From Niveispirillum sp943370215 (lineage in GTDB: Bacteria; Pseudomonadota; Alphaproteobacteria; Azospirillales; Azospirillaceae): a stretch of DNA of 64,000 nt. The stretch spans positions 124,001 through 188,000 of the forward strand of contig CALRQC020000004.1 of NCBI GenBank assembly GCA_943370215.1. The letters are read 5' to 3'. The position numbers were made by a program, and so were the translations under genes. Under the pieces are notes generated by a model. It searched no databases, was not told the DNA's origin, and saw nothing but the letters and a program-made list of their open reading frames with translations. This document shows, in pieces, positions 8,301-16,435 of this stretch (the first letter of the stretch is position 1; each line of letters opens with the position of its first letter).

Positions 8301-8977
8301 TGAAATATGAGCTGGACAGCTATCTGCGCGGACGCGGCGGGGAAGACCGGGAGGAACAGCCGCTCGCCCGTGTGGAAAACCAGCAATATATCCATTACCG
8401 CAAGGGGGCCGTGGCACTGTATTTCCTGCGCGATCAGTTAGGCGAGGCTGTGTTGAACCGTGCGCTTGCCCGACTGATAGAGGAAACCGCCTATCACTAC
8501 GCCCCTTACCCCACCTCCCTGGATCTGCTGCGGCTGCTGAAGGAAGAGGCGGGGCCGGAAAAGGCCGAGTTGATCGCCGACACGCTGGAACGCATCGTGA
8601 TTTACGATGTGAAGGTGAAAAGTGCCGACGCCGAGAAGCTACCCAGCGGCAAATACAAGGTCACGCTGGGCGTGGAGGTCGGCAAGGTGGAGGCCGATGG
8701 CGCAGGCAAGGAAACGCCTAAGCCTTTCAGCCTGCCCGTCGATATCGGCCTGTTCACCGCCAACCCCGCGGATAAGGATTTCGATGCGTCCAAGGTGGTG
8801 AAACTGGAAAAGCTGCCGATCAATCAGGATGTGGACAGCAATGCCCCGACCCACCCCGTCGTCCTGTATGTGCTGGAGGTGGACCAACTGCCCACCTATG
8901 CCGGTATCGACCCGTACAACAAGCTGATCGACCGCAACAGCGACGATAATCTGATGAAGGTGACGCTGAAACCTTAG
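5372..8977 (+). CDS. ABC permease fused to M1-family zinc aminopeptidase
   Basis: The 1201-residue membrane protein begins with an ABC-2-type permease half of about six helices (residues 20-265). A second group of helices follows (about 315-590). The C-terminal half, from about 650, is an M1 peptidase-like domain. The zinc motif HEVAH lies at residues 929-933, with the third ligand candidate Glu953 in LLSETLAQYSALMV. The PYSEGIGFIAD stretch stands where M1 enzymes have GAMEN. The spacing HEVAH-X19-E is one residue longer than the classical X18. Such permease/M1 fusions are known as a family, but their physiological role is unclear. The upstream ATPase gene supplies the motor. The catalytic domain should face the periplasm if the helix count is right. 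Confidence 0.9.
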   Translation: MFGNIAWFELRYQIRQPVFIVTALIFGLMTFLSVTVDNIQIGSNDAVHVNSPFAVMQTLAILSLFGMFIPVAMLSNVVLRDGETRMAGIMHSLPVEKYPFLAGRFIGAFIAVALAFAATALGMALGSCMWWLDPETVGPFRPGDYLFTLAVIAIPNLLATGAIFFAVATATRSLMVTYASLVAVLVIYLTLNAIFSDIEYRQIRALLDPFGLAALGNATRYWTMAERNGSLPALQGALLWNRLIWIGVGLGLTALTMWRFSFTERAPRKDKGERGAAAPAAALAHLPVVKPAAASLATAWAQLRLRTRFETISVMKSLGFIVLVALGGFNAFGSLIRMGSMYGTDVYPVTRIVVELLNGTFSIVPMVVSVYYAGELVWRERQAKFHEIVDAMPVPNWVFVTSKFIAMALVLFILMVVASLIGIAVQLYRGTAPVELGLYLKYLFLAQGWQMLQFAVLSLFLQALSGNKYLGMLLATGYIVASMVAQGLGLEDNLLFYSASSQLRLSDMNGLGHFALPFFWFSLYWTFAALILLLATYRVWTRGTLGGFTQRLGQLRQGWTRVQVGLLLACLGGFIASGGYIFRNTHVLNDFETKDQHKEKQVAFERKYRQYENLPQPRIIDVRTDIDLFPAERRAEVRGSYLLENRTGQPIERVHVLLDPDLATSSFTLEGQASTDTDAQYGYSIVTLAQPMQPGEKRRLDFQARIHHQGFTNDGGATDVVYNGSFLNNFAVAPIIGFSREMLLQSRSDRRKYGLEPIDRMALLEDEAARQNNYLRHDSDWVGFETTVSTSKDQIAVAPGYLVKEWTDGDRRYFHYKMDKPILNFYSWLSAAYTVKTEQWNGIDLSVYYHAPHERNVDRMIQAMKASLEYYNANFGPYQHRQMRILEFPDYARFAQAFPNTVPYSEGIGFIADNRDPEKIDYVWYVTAHEVAHQWWAHQVMGADVQGATLLSETLAQYSALMVMEKQYGPDKIRRFLKYELDSYLRGRGGEDREEQPLARVENQQYIHYRKGAVALYFLRDQLGEAVLNRALARLIEETAYHYAPYPTSLDLLRLLKEEAGPEKAELIADTLERIVIYDVKVKSADAEKLPSGKYKVTLGVEVGKVEADGAGKETPKPFSLPVDIGLFTANPADKDFDASKVVKLEKLPINQDVDSNAPTHPVVLYVLEVDQLPTYAGIDPYNKLIDRNSDDNLMKVTLKP

Positions 8978-9058
8978 GGTACCATCATCTGGGGCAGCGC
9001 CCGGCAGCCCGGGATGCTGCCCCACATCGCAACCGTCAGACAGACAAAGGGGGCGGCT

Positions 9059-9418
9059 ATGGGCGTGACAGGAATTGGCGGGTTTTTCTTCCGGGCAAAG
9101 GACCCCAAAGCCTTGCAGGCCTGGTACATTCAGCATCTTGGGCTGGGTTCCGAGCCCTTTGGCATCTGGGACACCCAAGCCGGCCCCTGCGTTTTTACGC
9201 CCATGGCAGACAGTACGGATTACTTTCCCGCCGACCGGCAATGGATGCTGAATTTCCGCACCGATGATCTGGACCAGCTCTGTGCTGACTTGCACGCCGC
9301 CGGGGTGGATATCATCCGCAAAGCGGAATGGGACATGCCCGGCGTCGGGCGCTTCGCCCGCATCCATGACCCGGAGGGCAACCCGATCGAGCTATGGCAG
9401 CCCGATCAGGCCCCCTGA
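9059..9418 (+). CDS. VOC (glyoxalase/bleomycin resistance) family protein
   Basis: The 119-residue protein forms a single vicinal-oxygen-chelate domain of two beta-alpha-beta-beta-beta modules. It starts GIGGFFFRAKDPKALQAWYIQHLGL and ends with the typical FARIHDPEGNPIELWQP, which carries a metal-ligand Glu. The ATG at 9059 follows AAAGGGGG and is preferred to an upstream ATG at 9014 that would add a non-family leader. Members include small dioxygenase-like and resistance proteins; the substrate here is unknown. It lies just after the ABC-peptidase gene and converges on purD with only 12 nt between them. Confidence 0.85.
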   Translation: MGVTGIGGFFFRAKDPKALQAWYIQHLGLGSEPFGIWDTQAGPCVFTPMADSTDYFPADRQWMLNFRTDDLDQLCADLHAAGVDIIRKAEWDMPGVGRFARIHDPEGNPIELWQPDQAP

Positions 9419-9430
9419 AACCACTTCGCC

Positions 9431-10726
9431 TTAAAGACCGCGCGCCATCGCCCGCCAGGCGATGTCGCGGCGGCAGAAGCCTTCCTTCCAGTCGATCAGA
9501 TCGACGGCGCGATAGGCCAGCTCCCGCGCCTCGGCAATGCGGGGCGCCCCTGCCGTCACACCCAGCACGCGGCCACCATTGGCCAGCACCACCCCATCCG
9601 GCCCCGGCTTGGTACCAGCATGGAAGATTTCCACACCTGACACCTGCCCGGCAGCGGCCAGATTACCGATGCGCGTGCCCTTCTGGTAATCGCCGGGGTA
9701 ACCTTCCGCCGCCATCACCACGCAGAGGGCTGCCTCGTCATGCCATTGCGGCTGCTGGCCGGAAACATCACCCTTGGATGCGGCCAACAGCAATTCCACC
9801 AGATCGGATTTCAGCCGGCGCATCAGCACCTGGCATTCCGGGTCGCCGAAGCGGACATTATATTCCAGCAGCTTGGGCACCGGCTTGCCGTCCGGCCCGT
9901 TCACCACCATGATGCCGGCAAACAGCACGCCGACAAACGGCTTGCCCTCTGCCGCCATGCCGCGCACCGTGGGCAGGATCATCTTGTCCATGATCTCCGC
10001 CTCTATCGCCGGCGTCAGCACCGGGGCGGGGCTATAGGTGCCCATGCCGCCCGTGTTCGGCCCCTGATCGCCATCAAAGGCGCGCTTATGGTCCTGCGCG
10101 CCTGCCAGGGCCACCGCGTTGGTGCCGTCACAGATGGCGAAGAAGCTGGCTTCCTCCCCATCCAGGAATTCCTCAATCACCAGTTCGGCCCCGGCATCGC
10201 CGAAGCGACGGCCCACCATCGCCTCGTCAATGGCGGCATAGGCCTCTTCCACGTTCTGGCAGATGGTCACACCCTTGCCGGCGGCCAGCCCGTCGGTCTT
10301 CACCACGATGGGCGCACCCTGCTTGGCCACAAAGGCGCGGGCGGCGTCGCGATCGGTGAAGCGACCATAGGCCGCGGTGGGGACGCCGAACCGCGCCACC
10401 GCGTCCTTCATGAACCCCTTGGAGCCTTCCAGGGCGGCGGCGGCAGCCGACGGGCCAAAGGTGGGGATACCGGCGGCACGCAGCTTATCCGCCAGCCCCA
10501 GCACCAGCGGTTCCTCCGGTCCGACAATCACGAAATCAATGGCGTTGGCCGTGGCGAAATCGGTGATGGCGTCGATCTTGTTGCCGGCGATATCCACGCA
10601 TTCGGCCACAGCAGCGATGCCGGCATTGCCGGGCGCGCAATAAAGCTTGTCGCACAGGGGCGAACGGGCGACGGCCCAGCACAGCGCATGTTCACGCCCA
10701 CCCGAACCCACGACCAGGATCTTCAT
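9431..10726 (-). CDS. purD: Phosphoribosylamine-glycine ligase
   Basis: The 431-residue enzyme makes glycinamide ribonucleotide from phosphoribosylamine, glycine and ATP in purine synthesis. It is an ATP-grasp protein. It begins MKILVVGSGGREHALCWA with a Rossmann-like N domain, then IVGPEEPLVLGLADKL, the GSKGFMKDAVARFGVPTA region, the ATP-grasp core VVKTDGLAAGKGV and the PurD signature FNVRFGDPE-type stretch (YNVRFGDPECQ). Length is normal. No other purine gene is adjacent; purH is 46 kb away in this window. Confidence 0.97.
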   Translation of the reverse strand: MKILVVGSGGREHALCWAVARSPLCDKLYCAPGNAGIAAVAECVDIAGNKIDAITDFATANAIDFVIVGPEEPLVLGLADKLRAAGIPTFGPSAAAAALEGSKGFMKDAVARFGVPTAAYGRFTDRDAARAFVAKQGAPIVVKTDGLAAGKGVTICQNVEEAYAAIDEAMVGRRFGDAGAELVIEEFLDGEEASFFAICDGTNAVALAGAQDHKRAFDGDQGPNTGGMGTYSPAPVLTPAIEAEIMDKMILPTVRGMAAEGKPFVGVLFAGIMVVNGPDGKPVPKLLEYNVRFGDPECQVLMRRLKSDLVELLLAASKGDVSGQQPQWHDEAALCVVMAAEGYPGDYQKGTRIGNLAAAGQVSGVEIFHAGTKPGPDGVVLANGGRVLGVTAGAPRIAEARELAYRAVDLIDWKEGFCRRDIAWRAMARGL

Positions 10727-10833
10727 CGCCGCCTCCCTCTCTCGCTATGGCGGCGGGTTTCTAGCACGGGCAGACGGGCCTGGGCACCCGGTTGCTACGG
10801 ATACCGCCCTTGCTTGGATGAAACGGGCAGCTT

Positions 10834-13095
10834 TCAGACCAATGATCCCGACGGCACACCCAGCATGGCGCCGGCCAGTTCGGCCGGCATCGGCTTGCCG
10901 TACAGGAAGCCCTGCAGGAAGCCACAGCCCAGCCGCTCCAGTTCATCGGCCTGTTCCATCGTTTCCACCCCTTCGGCCACCACTTCCAGGGAAAGCTGCT
11001 GGGCCAGGGCCAACATGGTGCGCAGGATGGTACGGCTTTCGAAGCGGTCAATCATGCTGGACACGAAGGCCCGGTCCACCTTCAGAAAATCAAACGGCAA
11101 TGTCTGCAAGTACGAGAGGTTGGAATAGCCGGTGCCGAAATCATCCATGCAGAGCCGAATGCCCAGATCGCGCAGGCCGGAGAGGATTTCTGCCGCATGG
11201 GCCGGATCACCGATGATGATGCTCTCCGTCACTTCCAGTTTCAGCAGCGTGGGATCAACCCCGCTTTCCTCCACCACCCGTTTGACATGGTCCAGGAAGC
11301 CCGGTTCGGACAATTGCGCGGCGGAGATATTGACGCTGACCCAGATGGGCCGGCCGCTGGCCCGGGTCCACTCGGCGATACGGGTGGCCGCCTCCCGCAT
11401 CGCCCAGGTACCGATGGGCACGATCAGCCCCGTCTCCTCCGCCGCTGGGATGAAGGCGGCGGGCACCACGATGCCGCGTGCCGGGTGTTTCCAGCGCACC
11501 AGCGCCTCAAACGCCACCACCTTACGGGTCACGGCATCGACAATGGGCTGATAATAGAGCTCGAACTGATTCTGCTTCAGCGCTGCACTCAGCTCCATCG
11601 CCAGGCCGAGCCGGTTCTGGTCATTGTCATTGCCGACCAGAACCTCCTGCAAGCGGCCAAAGGCACGTTTGGAAGCGTGCAGGCTTTCCTCCGCCCTTGC
11701 CAGCATCTCCTCCGCATGGCGGTCGGGCAGGTTGCACCAGGCAAGCCCTGGCGTGACCAACGGATGCACCTCCCGCCCTGCCAGGGTTACCGGCTCCGAT
11801 ACGGCAGCGGCGATGGCGCGCACCTGCGCGCGCGCCATTTCCAGATCCGGCCCGCCAGGCAGCATGATGGCAAACTGGTCACCCGCGGTGCGGGCACAGG
11901 CAGCACCCGGCCCGGCTGTCTGCACCACCCGCCGGGCCGTGATACCCAGCAATTGGTCACCCCAGGCGACCCCCAATTCCTGATTGAAATCGCGGAAGCG
12001 CCGCAGATCGATCAGGGCAACGGCACAGGAGCCGGCCCCGTCCTCCCCCAACAGGCCCAACCGCACATCCACCGCAGCCACCAACCCGGTGCGGTTCAAC
12101 AGGCCGGTGGCCCGGTCATGGGTGCGATCACGGGAAAGTTGTTCCACCAGCAGCGCATTATCCAGCCCGATGGCAATGGTGCGGGCGAACAGGGCCATGA
12201 CCCGTTGATCGGGCACGTGGTCAGGCTGAAGGCCCGACAAATGGATGATGACGGCAATGGTGGGGGATATGCTCGTATGAATGGCCAGCCAGCCGCCCCC
12301 CTGAATCCCCGTCGGCTGGGCCAATGCCTGCACGATCTGCTGGCAGATTTCCGCCGGGACACTGTGGGACAAGGGCCCTGCCACCAGAACGGGCCGGGCT
12401 TCCGGACCAGTTCCCATCAACCGCCCCGCCAGCAGGCGCGGTTCGCCCACCGGCTCCCCCTCCACCATCTCCACCCGGGCGAGCAAAGCGCCAGCACCCG
12501 GGCCGCCCAAGGCGAGCAGGCTTTCCACCACCCCCGTGGCAAAACGGCCGGCATCGCGCTGTTCAAACAGGCGAGCAGTGGCATCCAGTATATGGGCCAA
12601 CCCGGCCCGATTCGCCTCCAGCGCGCGGATCTGTTGATACGCGCGCAAAGCCGTCAGTACCGAGGTCCAGAGCCTGGCGGCGGTCAGTTCATCCTTGGCG
12701 CGGTAATCATTGATATCGTACCGCGCCACCACCTCCCGTTCCGGGGCTTGGCCGGGCTGGCCGGTTCGCAGGATGATGCGGACATATTGATTGCCCAACT
12801 CCTCCCGGATGGCGCGCGCAAGGCTCAGCCCCGCATCCTCGCTCTCCATCACCACATCCAGCAGGACCAGGGCTATATCACTGTAGGCAACCAGAATCTG
12901 CCGGGCTTCCACCGCCGAATAGGCGGACAGGAACAGCGGTTTGCGCCCGGCATGAACCAGATCGCGCAAGGCCAGTTTTGTAACGCTGTGAACGGAAGGG
13001 TCGTCATCAACGATCAAAATCAACCAGGGGGAAAGGGCGGGCGTGGAATGGGCTGCGTCTGGCTCCGCCGCAAATACCAGAAGGTCATCTTCCAT
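10834..13095 (-). CDS. Response regulator with DUF3369, degenerate GGDEF and EAL domains
   Basis: The 753-residue cytoplasmic protein starts with a receiver domain (LILIVDDDPSVH, phosphoacceptor Asp in LVLLDVVME, Lys in YRAKDEL). A DUF3369/GAF-like region follows (about 170-350). The GGDEF-type domain has its active site altered to AGDQF, and the EAL domain is intact. EAL residues are FEALVRW, NISAAQ, EVTESI, MDDFGTGYS, LKVDRAF and VAEGVET, so c-di-GMP hydrolysis is expected while cyclase activity is not. The degenerate GGDEF may bind GTP allosterically. The ATG at 13095 follows GGGG by about 9 nt. No kinase gene is adjacent. It is divergent from the antiporter across 216 bases with no other gene seen. 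Confidence 0.92.
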   Translation of the reverse strand: MEDDLLVFAAEPDAAHSTPALSPWLILIVDDDPSVHSVTKLALRDLVHAGRKPLFLSAYSAVEARQILVAYSDIALVLLDVVMESEDAGLSLARAIREELGNQYVRIILRTGQPGQAPEREVVARYDINDYRAKDELTAARLWTSVLTALRAYQQIRALEANRAGLAHILDATARLFEQRDAGRFATGVVESLLALGGPGAGALLARVEMVEGEPVGEPRLLAGRLMGTGPEARPVLVAGPLSHSVPAEICQQIVQALAQPTGIQGGGWLAIHTSISPTIAVIIHLSGLQPDHVPDQRVMALFARTIAIGLDNALLVEQLSRDRTHDRATGLLNRTGLVAAVDVRLGLLGEDGAGSCAVALIDLRRFRDFNQELGVAWGDQLLGITARRVVQTAGPGAACARTAGDQFAIMLPGGPDLEMARAQVRAIAAAVSEPVTLAGREVHPLVTPGLAWCNLPDRHAEEMLARAEESLHASKRAFGRLQEVLVGNDNDQNRLGLAMELSAALKQNQFELYYQPIVDAVTRKVVAFEALVRWKHPARGIVVPAAFIPAAEETGLIVPIGTWAMREAATRIAEWTRASGRPIWVSVNISAAQLSEPGFLDHVKRVVEESGVDPTLLKLEVTESIIIGDPAHAAEILSGLRDLGIRLCMDDFGTGYSNLSYLQTLPFDFLKVDRAFVSSMIDRFESRTILRTMLALAQQLSLEVVAEGVETMEQADELERLGCGFLQGFLYGKPMPAELAGAMLGVPSGSLV

Positions 13096-13311
13096 CGGCC
13101 ATTTCCCCCCGCTGGGCCTCGCGCCTCTGGGCCCATCCGGCATCCCCAATCCCCGCCGGTTAATGAAACATAAAGAAGTGCGGCGGCCAACACCAGTGGC
13201 TGCAGGCGATGCATAGGCCCCCGCTGTCGCCGACCGCTGGTGGCCGGCGCGCTTCCATGTAATCTTGCGGTCCCGATTTCCCCTTTTCCGCCATGGAAGC
13301 ATCACCCCCGA

Positions 13312-15822
13312 ATGGATGCCTTGGTCTTTACGCTGCTGGCCATTGCCGGGCTGCTGGGTCTGGTCAGTCTTCTGCCCGCTTTGGCAAAAAGACTACGCCT
13401 TCCTTATACGGTGGTGCTGGCGGCGGCCGGTGTCGGCATCGGGCTGCTGATCCATGGCGGCAATTCCTGGCTGGGGACCGGACCGGTCGGCGACTTTATC
13501 AAGGCGCTGGGCGAGGTGGAACTGACCTCGGCCGCCTTCCTCTATATCTTCCTGCCCGTATTGCTGTTTGAAACGGCCCTGGCGGTGGATGTGCGCCGCT
13601 TGCTGGACGATCTGGGGCCGGTGCTGCTGCTGGCCATCGTCGCTGTGCTGGTCTGCACCGCCGTGGCGGGACTTGCCACCTGGTGGGCCTGGGGCATCTG
13701 GCATGGGCAAGCCACCCAGCGGGCACTGGTGGTCTGTCTGCTGCTGGCATCCATCATCGCCACCACCGATCCGGCCGCCGTGGTGGGGATTTTCCGCGAT
13801 CTTGGCGCCCCCCGCCGGCTTTCCATCCTGGTGGAGGGGGAGAGTCTGTTCAATGACGCCGCCGCCATCGTGCTGTCCACCCTGCTGCTGACCATGCTGA
13901 CACAGGGCGGGGAGCCTAATCTGGCCGCCGCCGGGCTGGATTTCCTGGTAAAGTTTCTGGGCGGGGTGGCCGTGGGATGGGGGATGGGCTGGGCCACGGC
14001 CCTGATCGTCACGCCGCTGCGCAACCAGCCGCAATCGGAAATCACCCTGACCCTGGCGCTGGCCTATCTCTCCTTCATCCTGGCCGAACATTATCTGCAT
14101 GTGTCGGGCGTGGTGGCGGTGGTGATGGCCGGGTTGGTGATGGCGTCGCGTGGGCGCACCCGGCTCAGCCCGGAAAGCTGGCAGGGGCTGGAACATGTTT
14201 GGGGGCAGTTGGGCTTCTGGGCCAATTCGCTGATCTTCCTGTTTGCCTCCATGCTGGTGCCACCCACCCTGCTGAATGCGCGATGGAGCCATCTGGCCCT
14301 GCTGGCCGCCCTGGTGGCCGGCGCGCTGGTGGCCCGCGCCCTGGTGGTGTTCGGCCTGCTGCCGGTGCTGGGCTGGATCGGCGCCAGCGACCGTATCAGC
14401 ATTCCCTATCGGGCCGTGATGACCTGGGGCGGGCTGCGTGGTGCGGTGTCGCTGGCCCTGGCGCTGGCGGTGACGGAAAACCGCAGGGTGCCGGGTGGCA
14501 TTCAAGATACGGTGGCCGTGGTGGCCACCGGCTTTGTGCTGTTCACCCTGTTCGTGCAGGGCACCACCCTGCGCCCGCTGATCCGCCTGCTGGGCATCGA
14601 CAAGCTGACGCCTGTGGAACTGAACCTGCGCAACCGGGCACTGGGCCTGTCGCTCAGCAATGTGCGGCGCGATCTGGAGGAGGTGGCCGGGCGGTTCGGC
14701 CTGGATACCAGCCGCGCCATCGACCCGCTGCTGGAACGCGGCGCGGAACTGGCCCAGGAACAGCTTGACCTGGATGCCCAGTACGGGGCGCTGTCCGTGG
14801 AGGACCGGCTCTATATCGGGCTCTCGACCCTGGCCCGTTATGAGGAACAGCGCTATCTGGCCTATTTCCATGATGGGCTGATTTCGCGCCTGACGGTGGA
14901 GACCTTGACCGCCGGGGCCGGGCAGTTACAGGACGGGCTGAAGACCGGTGGCCCCGCCGGTTACGACCTTATCGCCCGTAAGATGGTGCGTCCAAGCCGG
15001 AGCCTGCGGGCAGCACTGTGGCTGCATCGTCGCACCGGCGTGGAACGGCCGGTGGCCGCCCGTCTGTCGGAACGGTTCGCCATGCTGATCGCCCTGCGCT
15101 TCTGCCTGCAGGAACTACAGCTTTTCACCAATGAGCGCCTGCAGCCCATGCTGGGCAAAGAGGCCGCCAGCGCCGTGCGCGACCGGCTGGCCGCCCGCAT
15201 GAAACGCATCGATGAGGCGATGGAGATCATCCGCCTGCAGTATCCCGCCTATATCGAAAGCGTGGAGGAACAATATCTGATCCGCGCCGGCCTGCGGATG
15301 GAGGAACGGGCCACCCAGGCCCTGTTCGAGGAAGCGCTGATCAGCCGCGAAATCCTCAACACGCTGGAACGCGACCTGCGTGAGCGCCGACAGACGGTGG
15401 AACAGCCGCCGCAATTGGATCTGGGGCTGGCTACGCACGAGTTGGTGGCCCGCGTGCCCTTGTTCAGCGGCCTCTCCCCCGACCGGTTGAAACGTATCGA
15501 ACGGCTGCTGCGTCCGCGTCTCTATTTCCCGGGTGAACCCATTGTGCGGCGCGGAGAACGCGGCGATACGGTCTATTTCATCTCCTCCGGCGCCGTAACG
15601 GTGGAGGTGCCGGGGCTGGAACAACCGATCCGATTGGGCAATGGCGATTTCTTCGGGGAGATCGCCCTGGTCATGGACCAGCCGCGGAATGCCGACGTGA
15701 CGGCCAGCGCCTATTGCCAATTGCTGCTGCTGGACAGGCGGGATTTCAACCGGCTCTACAGCAAAGACCCGGTGCTGAAAGGCCATATCGATGAGGCCAT
15801 CGCCCGCCGGCTGATGGGGTAA
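13312..15822 (+). CDS. CPA1-type Na+/H+ antiporter with C-terminal cyclic-nucleotide-binding domain
   Basis: The 836-residue protein has about 12 membrane helices in residues 1-430. These include the ion-site region IATTDPAAVVGIFRDLG and EGESLFNDAAAIVLS, and later TWGGLRGAVSLALALAVTE, all typical of CPA1/NhaP antiporters. A cytoplasmic helical region follows (about 440-700). The last 130 residues form a cNMP-binding fold with FPGEPIVRRGERGDTVYFIS, NGDFFGEIALVMDQPRNADV and a final helix. The FGEIALV core with a nearby Arg resembles functional phosphate-binding cassettes. Proton/sodium exchange gated by a cyclic nucleotide is the natural inference, not a proven property. The gene is monocistronic. 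Confidence 0.92.
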   Translation: MDALVFTLLAIAGLLGLVSLLPALAKRLRLPYTVVLAAAGVGIGLLIHGGNSWLGTGPVGDFIKALGEVELTSAAFLYIFLPVLLFETALAVDVRRLLDDLGPVLLLAIVAVLVCTAVAGLATWWAWGIWHGQATQRALVVCLLLASIIATTDPAAVVGIFRDLGAPRRLSILVEGESLFNDAAAIVLSTLLLTMLTQGGEPNLAAAGLDFLVKFLGGVAVGWGMGWATALIVTPLRNQPQSEITLTLALAYLSFILAEHYLHVSGVVAVVMAGLVMASRGRTRLSPESWQGLEHVWGQLGFWANSLIFLFASMLVPPTLLNARWSHLALLAALVAGALVARALVVFGLLPVLGWIGASDRISIPYRAVMTWGGLRGAVSLALALAVTENRRVPGGIQDTVAVVATGFVLFTLFVQGTTLRPLIRLLGIDKLTPVELNLRNRALGLSLSNVRRDLEEVAGRFGLDTSRAIDPLLERGAELAQEQLDLDAQYGALSVEDRLYIGLSTLARYEEQRYLAYFHDGLISRLTVETLTAGAGQLQDGLKTGGPAGYDLIARKMVRPSRSLRAALWLHRRTGVERPVAARLSERFAMLIALRFCLQELQLFTNERLQPMLGKEAASAVRDRLAARMKRIDEAMEIIRLQYPAYIESVEEQYLIRAGLRMEERATQALFEEALISREILNTLERDLRERRQTVEQPPQLDLGLATHELVARVPLFSGLSPDRLKRIERLLRPRLYFPGEPIVRRGERGDTVYFISSGAVTVEVPGLEQPIRLGNGDFFGEIALVMDQPRNADVTASAYCQLLLLDRRDFNRLYSKDPVLKGHIDEAIARRLMG

Positions 15823-15908
15823 ACCCCAGAGATCGCCTGAAATTTGGTATTTCACGCGGGCCACCTAGCTGCCCATCGGGAAGGGTGGGATAGCAGCGCT
15901 GGGGACCA

Positions 15909-15939
15909 ACGCCCAGGGATCGGCCTGATCGCTGGGCGT
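15909..15939. terminator. Stem-loop between antiporter and lipoprotein genes
   Basis: ACGCCCAG pairs with CTGGGCGT, and an inner GATC / GATC pair extends the stem. It lies between two converging genes (stops at 15822 and 15958). The sequence after it on the plus strand is ATATTAACAT, not a run of T, so this is a probable rather than classical terminator. Confidence 0.5.
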
Positions 15940-15957
15940 ATATTAACATACTCCACC

Positions 15958-16341
15958 CTAACGCTTCACCGCATTGGGCCGATCCTTCCTGACAAGCTCA
16001 TCGATTCCAGTGGAGCTGTTCTTCCAGTAAGTAGCGACCCGATGGGCAAAATCCTCATCGGTAACATCTACCGATTTAGGAGCGCGATCATCATCACGCC
16101 AATACTGAACAGAACACGGAGAATACCCATCACAAATATGATCAGATAAATTGAAAATATTTTCGTCATCATCACGATTGTTTTTTATCACAACGTAGCG
16201 GATGACGCCCTTTTTCCCGATCAACGCATAATCATTTTCGGAAACATTGCTCTCCTTTTTGCAGGCAGCCAGCATTGAAATGCCGACACCCAGAAAGAGA
16301 ACCGGGAACAAAGCTAAAAATCGCTTTTCAAGCCTCAACAT
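15958..16341 (-). CDS. Small lipoprotein of unknown function, AT-rich
   Basis: The 127-residue product has a lipoprotein signal peptide: basic start MLRLEKR, hydrophobic core, then the lipobox LAAC with the acyl-Cys at residue 27. The mature part is polar and Asp/Asn-rich (KNNRDDDENIFNL) and has two Cys in ICDGYSPCSV that could form a disulfide. I do not recognise a family. Base composition is clearly lower in GC than its neighbours, as is the flank up to 16440, suggesting a recent arrival. The ATG at 16341 follows GAGG by 6 nt. It lies between the antiporter and lpxB. Confidence 0.65.
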   Translation of the reverse strand: MLRLEKRFLALFPVLFLGVGISMLAACKKESNVSENDYALIGKKGVIRYVVIKNNRDDDENIFNLSDHICDGYSPCSVQYWRDDDRAPKSVDVTDEDFAHRVATYWKNSSTGIDELVRKDRPNAVKR

Positions 16342-16435
16342 CGAAAACCTCAACCCTGATACAGTTTCAATACGTGAAACATGATGTGAGAAGCCGATAT
16401 AATTTAATTCTTCTGTATATTACACCAAAAAATTA

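Noticed and set aside
11197..13173. 658-residue plus-strand open frame opposite the EAL protein
   Set aside because: Shadow frame; all conserved receiver, DUF3369 and EAL motifs are on the minus strand.
13393..14871. 492-residue minus-strand open frame opposite the antiporter
   Set aside because: Gln/His-rich shadow of the antiporter membrane helices; no start context or domain.
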